Made by a program: the position numbers and the translations under genes. A stretch of DNA of 64,000 nt, from contig NZ_JACYHF010000022.1 of NCBI RefSeq assembly GCF_016482685.1, forward strand, positions 1 to 64,000. Direction: 5' to 3'. A model generated the notes under the pieces. That model made no database searches and was not told where the DNA came from. It saw only the letters and a program-made list of their open reading frames with translations. This document shows, in pieces, positions 16,679 through 24,590 of this stretch; position 1 is the first letter of the stretch; every line of letters begins with the position of its first letter. Source of the stretch: Streptomyces sp. DSM 110735 (lineage in GTDB: Bacteria; Actinomycetota; Actinomycetes; Streptomycetales; Streptomycetaceae).

Positions 16679-17803
16679 GTGGCAGCCAACGACCGGGCAG
16701 CGGCTCCCGGAAAGTCCGGTGGGAGTGCCGGTCCCGATGGCCTGATGCGCGCCTCGCTGAGCGCCGTGGCACCTGGTACGGCGCTGCGCGACGGTCTGGA
16801 ACGGGTCCTGCGCGGCAACACCGGCGGTCTGATCCTGCTCGGCTGGGACAAGACGGTCGAGGCGATGTGCACCGGCGGCTTCGTCCTAGACGTGGAGTTC
16901 ACCGCGACCCGGCTGCGCGAGCTGTGCAAGCTCGACGGCGGCATCGTGCTCTCCTCGGACCTCTCCAAGATCCTGCGCGCCGGGGTCCAGCTCGTCCCGG
17001 ACCCCACCATCCCCACCGAGGAGACCGGCACCCGGCACCGCACCGCCGACCGCGTCTCCAAGCAGGTCGGCTTCCCGGTCGTCTCCGTCTCCCAGTCGAT
17101 GCGGCTGATCGCGCTCTACGTCGACGGTCAGCGCCGGGTCCTGGAGGACTCCGCCGCGATCCTCTCCCGCGCGAACCAGGCGCTGGCCACCCTGGAGCGG
17201 TACAAGCTCCGGCTGGACGAGGTCGCGGGCACGCTGTCCGCGCTGGAGATCGAGGACCTGGTCACCGTCCGGGACGTGTCGGCGGTCGCGCAGCGGCTGG
17301 AGATGGTCCGGCGGATCGCCACGGAAATCGCCGAGTACGTGGTCGAGTTGGGCACCGACGGGCGGCTTCTCGCGCTGCAGTTGGAGGAGTTGATCGCGGG
17401 GGTCGAGCCGGACCGCGAACTGGTCGTACGGGACTATGTGCCCGAGCCGACGGCGAAGCGGTCGCGGACGGTGGAGGAGGCGCTGTCCGAGCTGAACGCG
17501 CTGACCCATGCGGAGTTGCTCGAACTGGGGACTGTGGCGCGGGGGTTGGGATACACCGCGTCTCCCGAGTCGCTGGACTCCTCTGTTTCGCCCCGGGGAT
17601 TCCGGTTGCTGGCGAAGGTTCCCCGGTTGCCCGGTGCGATCATCGATCGGCTGGTGGAGCACTTTGGTGGCTTGCAGAAGTTGCTCGCTGCCAGCGTGGA
17701 TGATCTGCAGGCTGTGGACGGGGTGGGGGAAGCGCGGGCTCGTAGTGTGCGGGAGGGGCTCTCGCGGCTGGCCGAGTCTTCGATTCTCGAGCGGTACGTC
17801 TAG
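16679..17803 (+). CDS. disA: Diadenylate cyclase DisA (c-di-AMP synthase, DNA integrity scanning)
   Basis: DisA condenses two ATP into c-di-AMP and scans DNA for branched structures. The 374-aa product has the DAC domain (about 30-150) with LDGGIVLSS (D86) and the ATP-binding RHRTADR (R119-H120-R121), a helical spine and a C-terminal HhH DNA-binding domain (DLQAVDGVGEARARSVREGL). The catalytic motif reads DGG where Bacillus has DGA. The GTG at 16679 follows GGAGGA by 5 nt. In Streptomyces c-di-AMP controls osmotic balance and resuscitation-factor expression. Confidence 0.96.
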   Translation: MAANDRAAAPGKSGGSAGPDGLMRASLSAVAPGTALRDGLERVLRGNTGGLILLGWDKTVEAMCTGGFVLDVEFTATRLRELCKLDGGIVLSSDLSKILRAGVQLVPDPTIPTEETGTRHRTADRVSKQVGFPVVSVSQSMRLIALYVDGQRRVLEDSAAILSRANQALATLERYKLRLDEVAGTLSALEIEDLVTVRDVSAVAQRLEMVRRIATEIAEYVVELGTDGRLLALQLEELIAGVEPDRELVVRDYVPEPTAKRSRTVEEALSELNALTHAELLELGTVARGLGYTASPESLDSSVSPRGFRLLAKVPRLPGAIIDRLVEHFGGLQKLLAASVDDLQAVDGVGEARARSVREGLSRLAESSILERYV

Positions 17804-17840
17804 GGTTTCGGCGGTTCGTTTTCGGGTGCGGGTTCGTTGT

Positions 17841-17924
17841 GGCTGGTCGCGCAGTTCCCCGCGCCCCTCAAAAGCACCAGTTGCCCGCGCCGCCCAAGAA
17901 CACCGGTTGCCCGCGCCCCTGAGG
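17841..17924. repeat. Streptomyces intergenic repeat CAGTTCCCCGCGCCCCT, three tandem units
   Basis: Between the convergent disA and membrane-protein genes lies the motif GGCTGGTCGCGCAGTTCCCC continuing GCGCCCCT, which I recognise as recurring between genes in Streptomyces genomes. Here it is extended into three imperfect 26-nt units starting at 17852, 17878 and 17904, each built on C(A/G)GTT(C/G)CCCGCGCC. Function unknown; it may act as a structured 3' end. Confidence 0.65.
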
Positions 17925-17955
17925 AGTTCCCGTCGCCCCTTGCTGACAAGACCCC

Positions 17956-18807
17956 CTAGTCCGCCGACAGTACGAACGACGTCTGGGTCTTCTTGAAGCC
18001 CGGGGTCTTCGCCTCCAGGAGGTACGTGCCCGGCTTCGCCTTGTTGGGCTGGGGGGTTTCGCACTTGTCGGTGGACTGGGCGCGGTCCCACTTCAGGGTG
18101 TAGGTGATGCTCTGGCCCGCCGGGACCTTGTAGAAGCGGGCAGCCGCGTTCTTCGGGCAGTCGTCCGAGGACCAGAAGGGGTCGTCGCCGTCGGCCGGGG
18201 TGATCGTCAGGATCGTGTGCTGGGGACCGAGGTCGGTCTTGCAGGCGGCGGAGCCGGTGTTCTTGACGACCAGTTCGAAGGTCGGGGTCTGGTCGGGCGA
18301 GTAGGAGTTGTGGACGCTGCGCAGGCTCAGGGTGACCGCGCCGGGGGCGCAGTCGGGCAGCGAGGAGGACGCCGGGATCGTCTCGGCCGTTCCGGCGCCG
18401 CCGCCGGACCCGGAGCCCGTACCGACCGAGCCCGAGCCGGAGCCGGAACCCGAACCGCCGGTGCCCGAACCGTCGCCGGAGCCGTCACCGTCGTCCGCGC
18501 CGGAGCCGCCGCCGGAACCCGAGCCGGAGCCCTCGTCGTCGCCGGAGCCGTCCCCGCCGCTCGACTCGTCGCGCCCGCCGGGGTGTTGGCTGATCGCGGG
18601 ACCGGAGGAGGAGGGTCCGGGGGTGATGGTGTGCGCGGGATTCTTGCCGTTCGAGCCGTCGGCGTTCTTCTTGCCGCCACCGCCGCCGGACGTGACGATC
18701 CAGGTGACCAGGAGCGCCAACACGGCGACCACGGACACCAGTACGACCCTCCGTCGCCAGTAGATGGACGAGGGAAGCGGCCCGATCGGATTGCGCAGAG
18801 ATCCCAC
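17956..18807 (-). CDS. Membrane-anchored protein with Gly/Ser linker and Ig-like domain
   Basis: A 283-aa protein of unknown function. A short basic cytosolic N-terminus and one TM segment (about 20-40: VVLVSVVAVLALLVTWIV) are followed by a low-complexity Gly/Ser/Asp spacer (about 60-145) and an extracytoplasmic C-terminal domain (about 148-283) with four cysteines (PDCAP, SAACK, DDCPK, DKCET) and a beta-sandwich look (FELVVKNTGSAAC, YTLKWDRAQSTDKC). It resembles the DUF4232-like secreted domains of actinobacteria. It is probably exposed at the cell surface. Confidence 0.8.
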   Translation of the reverse strand: MGSLRNPIGPLPSSIYWRRRVVLVSVVAVLALLVTWIVTSGGGGGKKNADGSNGKNPAHTITPGPSSSGPAISQHPGGRDESSGGDGSGDDEGSGSGSGGGSGADDGDGSGDGSGTGGSGSGSGSGSVGTGSGSGGGAGTAETIPASSSLPDCAPGAVTLSLRSVHNSYSPDQTPTFELVVKNTGSAACKTDLGPQHTILTITPADGDDPFWSSDDCPKNAAARFYKVPAGQSITYTLKWDRAQSTDKCETPQPNKAKPGTYLLEAKTPGFKKTQTSFVLSAD

Positions 18808-18988
18808 GGGCGAACTCTACGAGAGATCACCCCGCCGGGCGGCGTCCCCCGCCGCCCCGACGCCAACTTTTCCGGATCATCATCCCGGTAACTGCCGCCC
18901 GGCGTCGGGCTCTTGCGAACGGTCCGACGCTCCGTGCGCGCACGGTCACCGACGATGACCGCGCGAGCCGTGGCAGGATCGGAGGGTC

Positions 18989-19864
18989 ATGACTGAGAAG
19001 CTGCACGCCCCCGTGATCGAGTGGTTCGACCTCCACGCCCGCGACCTCCCCTGGCGCCGCCCGGAGGCGGGTCCGTGGGGGGTGATGGTCAGCGAGTTCA
19101 TGCTGCAGCAGACCCCGGTGAACCGGGTGCTGCCCGTCTACGAGCAGTGGCTGGCCCGCTGGCCGCGCCCCGCCGACCTCGCCAAGGAGGCGCCCGGCGA
19201 GGCGGTGCGCGCCTGGGGGCGGCTCGGCTATCCGCGCCGCGCGCTCCGGCTGCACGGCGCGGCCGTCGCCATAACGGAGCGGCACGGCGGCGACGTACCC
19301 ACCGACCACGCCCAGCTCCTCGCGCTGCCCGGCATCGGCGAGTACACGGCCGCCGCCGTGGCGTCCTTCGCCTACGGCCAGCGGCACGCCGTCCTCGACA
19401 CCAATGTGCGCCGGGTCTTCGCGCGCGCGGTGACGGGTGTGCGGTATCCGCCGAACGCGACCACCGCCGCCGAGCGGCGTCTGGCGCGCGAGCTGCTGCC
19501 CGAGGACGAGAAGACGGCCGCGCGCTGGGCCGCCGCCTCCATGGAGCTGGGCGCGCTGGTGTGCACGGCGAAGAACGAGGGCTGCGGAAGCTGTCCGATC
19601 TCGGACCAGTGCGCCTGGCGCCTCGCGGGCAAGCCGGAGCACGACGGACCGCCGCGGCGCGGGCAGACGTACGCGGGCACGGACCGGCAGGTGCGCGGGA
19701 AGCTGCTCGCGGTGCTGCGGGAGGCGCATGTGCCGGTGCCGCAGGCGGCGCTTGACCGGGTGTGGCACGAGCCGGTGCAGCGGGCCCGTGCGCTGGACGG
19801 GCTCGTGACGGACGGGCTCGTGGAGCCGCTCGCGGGCGGTCTCTACCGGCTGCCGCTGAGCTGA
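18989..19864 (+). CDS. mutY: A/G-specific adenine DNA glycosylase
   Basis: MutY removes adenine mispaired with 8-oxoguanine. The 291-aa product has the catalytic helix SEFMLQQTPV (E36), the HhH motif LPGIGEYTAAAVASFA, the catalytic Asp in LDTNVRR (D137) and the [4Fe-4S] loop C192-x6-C199-x2-C202-x5-C208. It stops about 60 residues short of E. coli MutY and lacks an obvious NUDIX-like 8-oxoG recognition domain, as in other actinobacterial versions. The ATG at 18989 follows GGAGG by 4 nt. Confidence 0.95.
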   Translation: MTEKLHAPVIEWFDLHARDLPWRRPEAGPWGVMVSEFMLQQTPVNRVLPVYEQWLARWPRPADLAKEAPGEAVRAWGRLGYPRRALRLHGAAVAITERHGGDVPTDHAQLLALPGIGEYTAAAVASFAYGQRHAVLDTNVRRVFARAVTGVRYPPNATTAAERRLARELLPEDEKTAARWAAASMELGALVCTAKNEGCGSCPISDQCAWRLAGKPEHDGPPRRGQTYAGTDRQVRGKLLAVLREAHVPVPQAALDRVWHEPVQRARALDGLVTDGLVEPLAGGLYRLPLS

Positions 19865-20131
19865 CGCACCGGCACGTCACAGACTGCGGGTCCGTGTCAC
19901 GGAACGACCGGACCGGCAAAACCCCGCGAACCGGGGCAAGGTGACCGTCCTTCTTACCCCGCGCCTACTTCCGTTACACAACCGACGGACAGCCGAGTGC
20001 CAGCCGCAGGCTGCTCCGCACAGCCCCGTGACAACAGCTCCGTAGGTTTCTCCCGTGCCCGGCGGACCACCGGGCCGCACATATCAGGCGTGAGCCTGGG
20101 CGGGACAACGGGGAGACGGAGGCGGTCGATC
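19865..20131 (+). promoter_or_regulatory. sigE upstream region
   Basis: This 267-nt gap holds the sigE promoter, which in S. coelicolor is activated by phosphorylated CseB under cell-envelope stress. I can see a GC-rich inverted repeat (ACCCCGCGAACCGGGG, about 19921-19935) that could end mutY transcription, but I cannot place the promoter or the CseB site with confidence. Confidence 0.5.
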
Positions 20132-20671
20132 ATGGCGCAGGGCGAGGTGCTCGAGTTCGAGGAGTACGTGCGTACCCGGCAGGACGCGCTGCTGCGCAGC
20201 GCACGGCGGCTGGTGCCGGACCCCGTGGACGCCCAGGACCTGCTCCAGACGGCGCTGGTGCGGACGTACGGCCGCTGGGAGGGCATCGCGGACAAGCGGC
20301 TCGCGGACGCCTATCTGCGCCGGGTCATGATCAACACGCGGACCGAGTGGTGGCGGGCGCGCAAGCTGGAGGAGATCCCCACCGAGCAGCTCCCCGACGC
20401 CTGCGTCGAGGACGCCACCGAGCAGTACGCGGACCGCTCGCTGCTGATGGACATCATGAAGGTGCTGGCTCCCAAGCAGCGCAGTGTCGTGGTGCTGCGA
20501 CACTGGGAGCAGATGTCCACGGAGGAGACGGCCGCGGCCCTCGGCATGTCGGCGGGCACGGTCAAGAGCACGCTGCACCGGGCGCTCGCCCGGCTCCGCG
20601 AGGAGCTGGAGGCCCGCGATCTGGACGCACGCGCGCTGGAGCGTGAGGAGCGGGAGCGTTGCGCGGCCTGA
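20132..20671 (+). CDS. sigE: ECF sigma factor SigE
   Basis: SigE directs transcription of cell-envelope maintenance genes. The 179-aa protein has region 2 (LLRSARRLVPDPVDAQDLLQ, then YLRRVMINTRTEWWR) and region 4 (LAPKQRSVVVLRHWEQMSTE, then AAALGMSAGTVKSTLHRAL). Identity is fixed by the following cseA-cseB-cseC genes, the arrangement described in S. coelicolor. The ATG at 20132 follows GGAGG by 9 nt. The stop overlaps the proposed TTG start of cseA. There is no cognate anti-sigma gene; control is by the CseBC two-component system. Confidence 0.96.
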   Translation: MAQGEVLEFEEYVRTRQDALLRSARRLVPDPVDAQDLLQTALVRTYGRWEGIADKRLADAYLRRVMINTRTEWWRARKLEEIPTEQLPDACVEDATEQYADRSLLMDIMKVLAPKQRSVVVLRHWEQMSTEETAAALGMSAGTVKSTLHRALARLREELEARDLDARALEREERERCAA

Positions 20672-21309
20672 GCGGCGGCGGGTCCGGTGGGGCCCGGCGG
20701 AGTTCACAGGCGGTGATCACGGCTGCGGCCGCGCTCACCGCCGTCGCCCTTTTCGCCGCCGCCTGCGGCACGGGGGGCACCGGCGCCCGGGACGAGGGTC
20801 CGGCGCACGCCTCGGCGGTGGCCGGTGCCGCCTCCCCGACGCCGAGTCCGGCCGGTACGTACAAGCGGGTGGACGCGGTGCGGCTGCTGAAAGCCGATCC
20901 GGGGGTCTCCGCGGCGGTGAAGAAAGAGCTGAAGCCGTGCGGCGGGGACGACTACCCGGTGGACGTCTCCTACGGCGATCTGACCGGCGGCGCCCGGGAC
21001 GACGTCGTGATCAACGTGCTGACCTGCACGGACGCCGTCGGGATCGGGTCGTATGTGTACCGGGACGACAGCGGTGCGTACAAGAACGTCTTCCGGACCG
21101 AGGAGTCGCCGGTCTACGCGGAGATCGACCAGGGCGTGCTGAGCGTGACCAAGCAGGTGTACCGGAAGGGCGACCCCATCTCCAGCCCGTCCGGGGAGGA
21201 CGTGATCCCGTACCGGTGGAAGACCGGCAGGTTCGTGCAGGGCAAGCCGGTCCACACCGACTACAGCGGTGCCGTCGGCGGGCAGCCCAGCCCCGTCCCG
21301 GGCAACTGA
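20659..21309 (+). CDS. cseA: Lipoprotein CseA, negative modulator of the SigE system
   Basis: A 216-aa lipoprotein. A Gly/Arg-rich N-terminus and hydrophobic segment end in the lipobox-like LFAAAC, with the lipid-attached Cys near residue 36. In S. coelicolor CseA sits outside the membrane and dampens SigE induction, perhaps by acting on CseC. The assigned start is TTG at 20659, which overlaps the sigE stop region by 13 nt and follows GGGAGCG; a GTG at about 20713 would also leave a usable signal sequence. The mature part has two cysteines (KPCGG and LTCTD). Confidence 0.88.
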   Translation: MRGLSGGGSGGARRSSQAVITAAAALTAVALFAAACGTGGTGARDEGPAHASAVAGAASPTPSPAGTYKRVDAVRLLKADPGVSAAVKKELKPCGGDDYPVDVSYGDLTGGARDDVVINVLTCTDAVGIGSYVYRDDSGAYKNVFRTEESPVYAEIDQGVLSVTKQVYRKGDPISSPSGEDVIPYRWKTGRFVQGKPVHTDYSGAVGGQPSPVPGN

Positions 21310-21379
21310 CGCCCCCGCCGAGCCGGCCACCAGCCCGAGCCGTCCACCAGACGCCGACCACGAGACGGAGAGCATCCGG

Positions 21380-22081
21380 ATGCCAGAGCAGACCCACGTC
21401 CTGTTCGTCGAGGACGACGACGTCATCCGTGAGGCCACCCAGCTCGCCCTGGAGCGGGACGGCTTCGCGGTGACCGCCATGCCGGACGGGCTGTCCGGTC
21501 TGGAGGCGTTCCGGTCCGACCGGCCGGACATCGCGCTCCTCGACGTCATGGTGCCGGGGCTGGACGGGGTGAGCCTGTGCCGCCGCATCCGGGACGAGTC
21601 GACGGTGCCGGTGATCATGCTGTCGGCGCGGGCGGACTCCATCGACGTGGTGCTCGGTCTGGAGGCGGGCGCGGACGACTATGTGACCAAGCCGTTCGAC
21701 GGGGCGGTCCTTGTGGCCCGAATCCGGGCGGTGCTGCGCCGCTTCGGGCACGCCGGGCACACGGCGGACGGCGCGGGAGCCGAGGCGGATTCCGACGGGA
21801 TACTCGCCTTCGGGGACCTGGAGATCGACACCGAGGGCATGGAGGTGCGCCGGGCGGGGCGCCCGGTGGCGCTCACGCCGACCGAGATGCGGCTGCTCCT
21901 TGAGTTCTCCGGCGCGCCGGGCACCGTGCTCTCCCGTGACAAGCTCCTGGAGCGGGTGTGGGAGTACGGCTGGGGCGGCGACACCCGGGTCGTGGACGTG
22001 CACGTACAGCGGCTGCGGCAGAAGATCGGCCAGGACCGGATCGAGACGGTCCGCGGCTTCGGCTACAAGCTGCGGGCGTGA
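21380..22081 (+). CDS. cseB: Response regulator CseB (OmpR family)
   Basis: A 233-aa regulator. The receiver domain has D10-D14 acidic residues, the phospho-acceptor D55 (IALLDVMVPG) and K104 (DDYVTKPFD). The C-terminal winged helix (from about 140) has RVVDVHVQRLRQKIGQ. Phosphorylated CseB activates sigE. The ATG at 21380 is used; the longer frame from 21269 runs back into cseA. The stop overlaps the GTG of cseC (GTGA, 22078-22081), so regulator and sensor are translationally coupled. Confidence 0.96.
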   Translation: MPEQTHVLFVEDDDVIREATQLALERDGFAVTAMPDGLSGLEAFRSDRPDIALLDVMVPGLDGVSLCRRIRDESTVPVIMLSARADSIDVVLGLEAGADDYVTKPFDGAVLVARIRAVLRRFGHAGHTADGAGAEADSDGILAFGDLEIDTEGMEVRRAGRPVALTPTEMRLLLEFSGAPGTVLSRDKLLERVWEYGWGGDTRVVDVHVQRLRQKIGQDRIETVRGFGYKLRA

Positions 22082-23451
22082 GCGGAGCCGACATGCCGGG
22101 ATTCATGCGGCGCCCGGTGCGGCGCGTGGCGGGGGTGGGCCTCAGAACGGGGCTGCGGTGGAAGCTGAGCGCGGCGATCGCGCTGGTCGCGGGTCTGGTG
22201 GCGATCGGGCTGAGCCTGGTCGTGCACAACGCGGCCCGGGTCTCGATGCTCGACAACGCCCGTGACCTCGCCAACCAGCGGGTGCAGATCGCCCAGCGCA
22301 ACTACGAGCTGTCCGGGCGCCCCAACTTCCCCAACATCAAGATCGACGACCCGCTGCTGCCGGGTCCGCTGCGGGACAAGGTGGAGGAGGGGCGCCGGGC
22401 CAGTTACGTCAGCGACCAGGGCAGCGGGGAGCCGGACATCTGGGCGGCGGTGCCGGTCAAGGGCGGGCATGTGCTGTCCCTGCACAGCTCCTTCCCGGAC
22501 CGCTCGACCGACATCCTCACCGACCTCGACCAGGCGCTGGTCATCGGCTCCATCGCGGTGGTGCTCGGCGGCAGCGCGCTCGGCGTGCTGATCGGCGGGC
22601 AGCTCTCCCGGCGGCTGCGCAAGGCGGCTGCCGCCGCGAACCAGGTCGCCAAGGGCGAGACCGACGTCCGCGTGCGCGAGGCCATCGGCGGGGTAGTCCG
22701 GGACGAGACCGACGACCTGGCGCGCGCGGTCGACGCCATGGCGGACGCGCTCAAGCAGCGCCTGGAGGCGGAGCGCCGGGTCACCGCCGACATCGCGCAC
22801 GAGCTGCGCACCCCGGTGACGGGTCTGCTGACCGCCGCCGAGCTGCTGCCGCCCGGGCGCCCCACGGAGCTGGTCCTGGACCGCGCCAAGGCGATGCGCA
22901 CCCTGGTGGAGGACGTCCTTGAGGTGGCCCGGCTGGACGGCGCCTCCGAGCGTGCCGAGCTGCAGGACCTCCTGCTGGGCGAGTTCGTCGCGCGGCGGGT
23001 GACCGCCAAGGACCCGGACGTCGTCGTACGCGTGGTGCACGAGTCGGAGGTCACCACCGACCCCCGGCGCCTGGAACGGGTGCTGTTCAACCTGCTCGCC
23101 AACGCCGCCCGGCACGGACGACCGCCCATCGAGGTGACCGTCGAGGGCCGGGTGATCCGCATCCGCGACCACGGCCCCGGGTTCCCCGAGGAGCTGCTCG
23201 CCGAGGGACCGCGCCGCTTCCGCACCGGCAGCGCGGACCGCTCCGGGCAGGGGCACGGGCTGGGTCTGACCATCGCGGCGGGACAGGCGCGGGTGCTGGG
23301 CGCCCGGCTCACCTTCCGCAACGTACGCCCCCCGGGCGCGCCGCCGGGCGTCCCGGCCGAGGGCGCGGTCGCGGTGCTGTGGCTCCCGGAGCACGCGCCG
23401 ACGAACACGGGGAGCTATCCGGTGCTGCCGCCGTCCGGGGGCGCGGGCTGA
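22078..23451 (+). CDS. cseC: Sensor histidine kinase CseC
   Basis: A 457-aa membrane kinase: TM1 (about 31-50), an extracytoplasmic loop of about 100 residues, TM2 (about 153-173), HAMP, the H-box DIAHELRTPVTG (phospho-acceptor H241), N-box (NLLANAARHG), G1 (IRDHGPGFPEE) and G2 (SGQGHGLGLTIA). CseC senses envelope stress such as glycopeptide or lysozyme action and phosphorylates CseB. The GTG at 22078 overlaps the cseB stop; an ATG at 22093 is an alternative. Confidence 0.95.
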   Translation: MSGADMPGFMRRPVRRVAGVGLRTGLRWKLSAAIALVAGLVAIGLSLVVHNAARVSMLDNARDLANQRVQIAQRNYELSGRPNFPNIKIDDPLLPGPLRDKVEEGRRASYVSDQGSGEPDIWAAVPVKGGHVLSLHSSFPDRSTDILTDLDQALVIGSIAVVLGGSALGVLIGGQLSRRLRKAAAAANQVAKGETDVRVREAIGGVVRDETDDLARAVDAMADALKQRLEAERRVTADIAHELRTPVTGLLTAAELLPPGRPTELVLDRAKAMRTLVEDVLEVARLDGASERAELQDLLLGEFVARRVTAKDPDVVVRVVHESEVTTDPRRLERVLFNLLANAARHGRPPIEVTVEGRVIRIRDHGPGFPEELLAEGPRRFRTGSADRSGQGHGLGLTIAAGQARVLGARLTFRNVRPPGAPPGVPAEGAVAVLWLPEHAPTNTGSYPVLPPSGGAG

Positions 23452-23497
23452 GTCCACGGGCGCGGCGCGCGCGGACCTCAGCCTCTGCGGTGGCCGG

Positions 23498-23944
23498 TCA
23501 GCAGGCCCAGTCCTTGTCGAGGTCCAGACCGTCCGCGCGGGGCTGCGTGAACGAGAACCAGTTCCCGGAGTCGTCGCGCAGCAGCGCCTCCGTGCCGTAG
23601 GGGCGCTCCTGCGGCTCCTGCAGGAACTCCACGCCGCGGTCCTTGAGCTTCTTGTAGTCGCCGTGGATGTCGTCGGTGGTCAGCACACCGGCTCCGAGCA
23701 CGCCCTTGGCCACGAGCTTCTTCACCATCTCGGCGGACTCGGGGTCCATCGCGGGCGCCTGGGGCACCATCAACGTCAGTTCGACATCGGGCTGCTCGGG
23801 GGAGCCGACGGTGAGCCAGCGCATACCGCCCTCGCCCATCGTCAGGTCCGTACGGACCTCCAGGCCGAGCTTCTCGGTGTAGAACTCCTTCGCCCGCTCC
23901 TGGTCGAGTACCCAGACGGTCGCGATCTTGAGTCCCTTGATCAT
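23498..23944 (-). CDS. VOC family (glyoxalase/bleomycin-resistance fold) protein
   Basis: A 148-aa vicinal-oxygen-chelate protein with two beta-alpha-beta-beta-beta modules: MIKGLKIATVWVLDQERAKE then FYTEKLGLEVRTD, and a C-terminal half ending FLQEPQERPYGTEALLRDDS. The positions of E in FLQEP and the acidic pair near the end fit a metal site, but a specific substrate cannot be read. An AraC-type regulator gene lies 36 nt upstream on the same strand, so the pair probably forms one transcript. Confidence 0.88.
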   Translation of the reverse strand: MIKGLKIATVWVLDQERAKEFYTEKLGLEVRTDLTMGEGGMRWLTVGSPEQPDVELTLMVPQAPAMDPESAEMVKKLVAKGVLGAGVLTTDDIHGDYKKLKDRGVEFLQEPQERPYGTEALLRDDSGNWFSFTQPRADGLDLDKDWAC

Positions 23945-23980
23945 GACGTGCTCCTGCTGTTCGTGGTGATCGGCTCCTGC

Positions 23981-24475
23981 TCAGTCACCGTAGGCAGTGG
24001 GGTCCTCGCCGTGCTTCTCCGTAATTGCGCAGTCCGCGATCGCGCTGTCCGTCAGCGCGCTGTCCGACGGGACCGCGCCGGGGGCGTTCGCGAACCCGCC
24101 CGCCCAGAGCATGGCGTAGCACCCGGGTATGAGGGCGGCGCCGCGTCCCACGTGCCGGGTCCGGTACTCGGTGGGGGTCAGCCCGGTCCGCGCCTTGAAC
24201 CGGGTGGAGAAGGTGCCCAGGCTGCTGAACCCGACCAGATGGCAGATCTCGGTCACCGAAAGACCGGCGGTGCGCAGCAGGTCCTGCGCCCGCTCGATCC
24301 GCCGGTGGGTCAGATACTGCCCGGGGGTCTCGCCGTAGACGTCCTTGAAGGCGCGCAGGAAGTGGAACCGCGAGTACCCGGCGTGTGCCGCGACCGCGCT
24401 CAGGTCGAGACCGGGGTCGGCCCAGCCCCGGTCCATGGCGTCCTTGGCCAGGCGCATACGGCGCACTTTGTCCAT
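23981..24475 (-). CDS. AraC-family transcriptional regulator
   Basis: A small 164-aa regulator whose N-terminal two thirds is the AraC DNA-binding domain with two HTH units: LSAVAAHAGYSRFHFLRAFK and ICHLVGFSSLGTFSTRFKAR. The remaining tail (about 110-164) has no known domain and is rich in Ala and acidic residues, so there is no classic ligand domain. The ATG at 24475 is chosen; a GTG at 24499 would add eight residues. A 17-bp inverted repeat covers that GTG. Its likely target is itself plus the downstream VOC gene. Confidence 0.85.
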   Translation of the reverse strand: MDKVRRMRLAKDAMDRGWADPGLDLSAVAAHAGYSRFHFLRAFKDVYGETPGQYLTHRRIERAQDLLRTAGLSVTEICHLVGFSSLGTFSTRFKARTGLTPTEYRTRHVGRGAALIPGCYAMLWAGGFANAPGAVPSDSALTDSAIADCAITEKHGEDPTAYGD

Positions 24476-24493
24476 GCGGCCGATGGTGGCACG

Positions 24494-24510
24494 GGGCACT
24501 GACAGTGCCC
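24494..24510. promoter_or_regulatory. Perfect inverted repeat at the AraC-gene start
   Basis: GGGCACTGACAGTGCCC has 8-bp arms around a single central base and overlaps the alternative GTG start of the AraC-family gene. It could be an autoregulatory operator or a short hairpin affecting initiation. Confidence 0.45.
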
Positions 24511-24518
24511 GGGCACGG

Positions 24519-24556
24519 CGAAGGCCCCCGGGGCGGACACGCGCCGGGGGCCTTCG
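24519..24556. terminator. Terminator downstream of the MFS exporter
   Basis: A perfect 13-bp stem (24519-24531 with 24544-24556) with a 12-nt loop lies 35 nt past the MFS stop and upstream of the co-directional AraC gene. Confidence 0.8.
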
Positions 24557-24590
24557 GTCTCAGATGCGATCGGTCAGACCACGCGGTCGG

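Noticed and set aside
16934..16942. DGG in DisA as an inactivating change
   Set aside because: The catalytic Asp and RHR motif are intact and I recall the same residues in S. coelicolor DisA.
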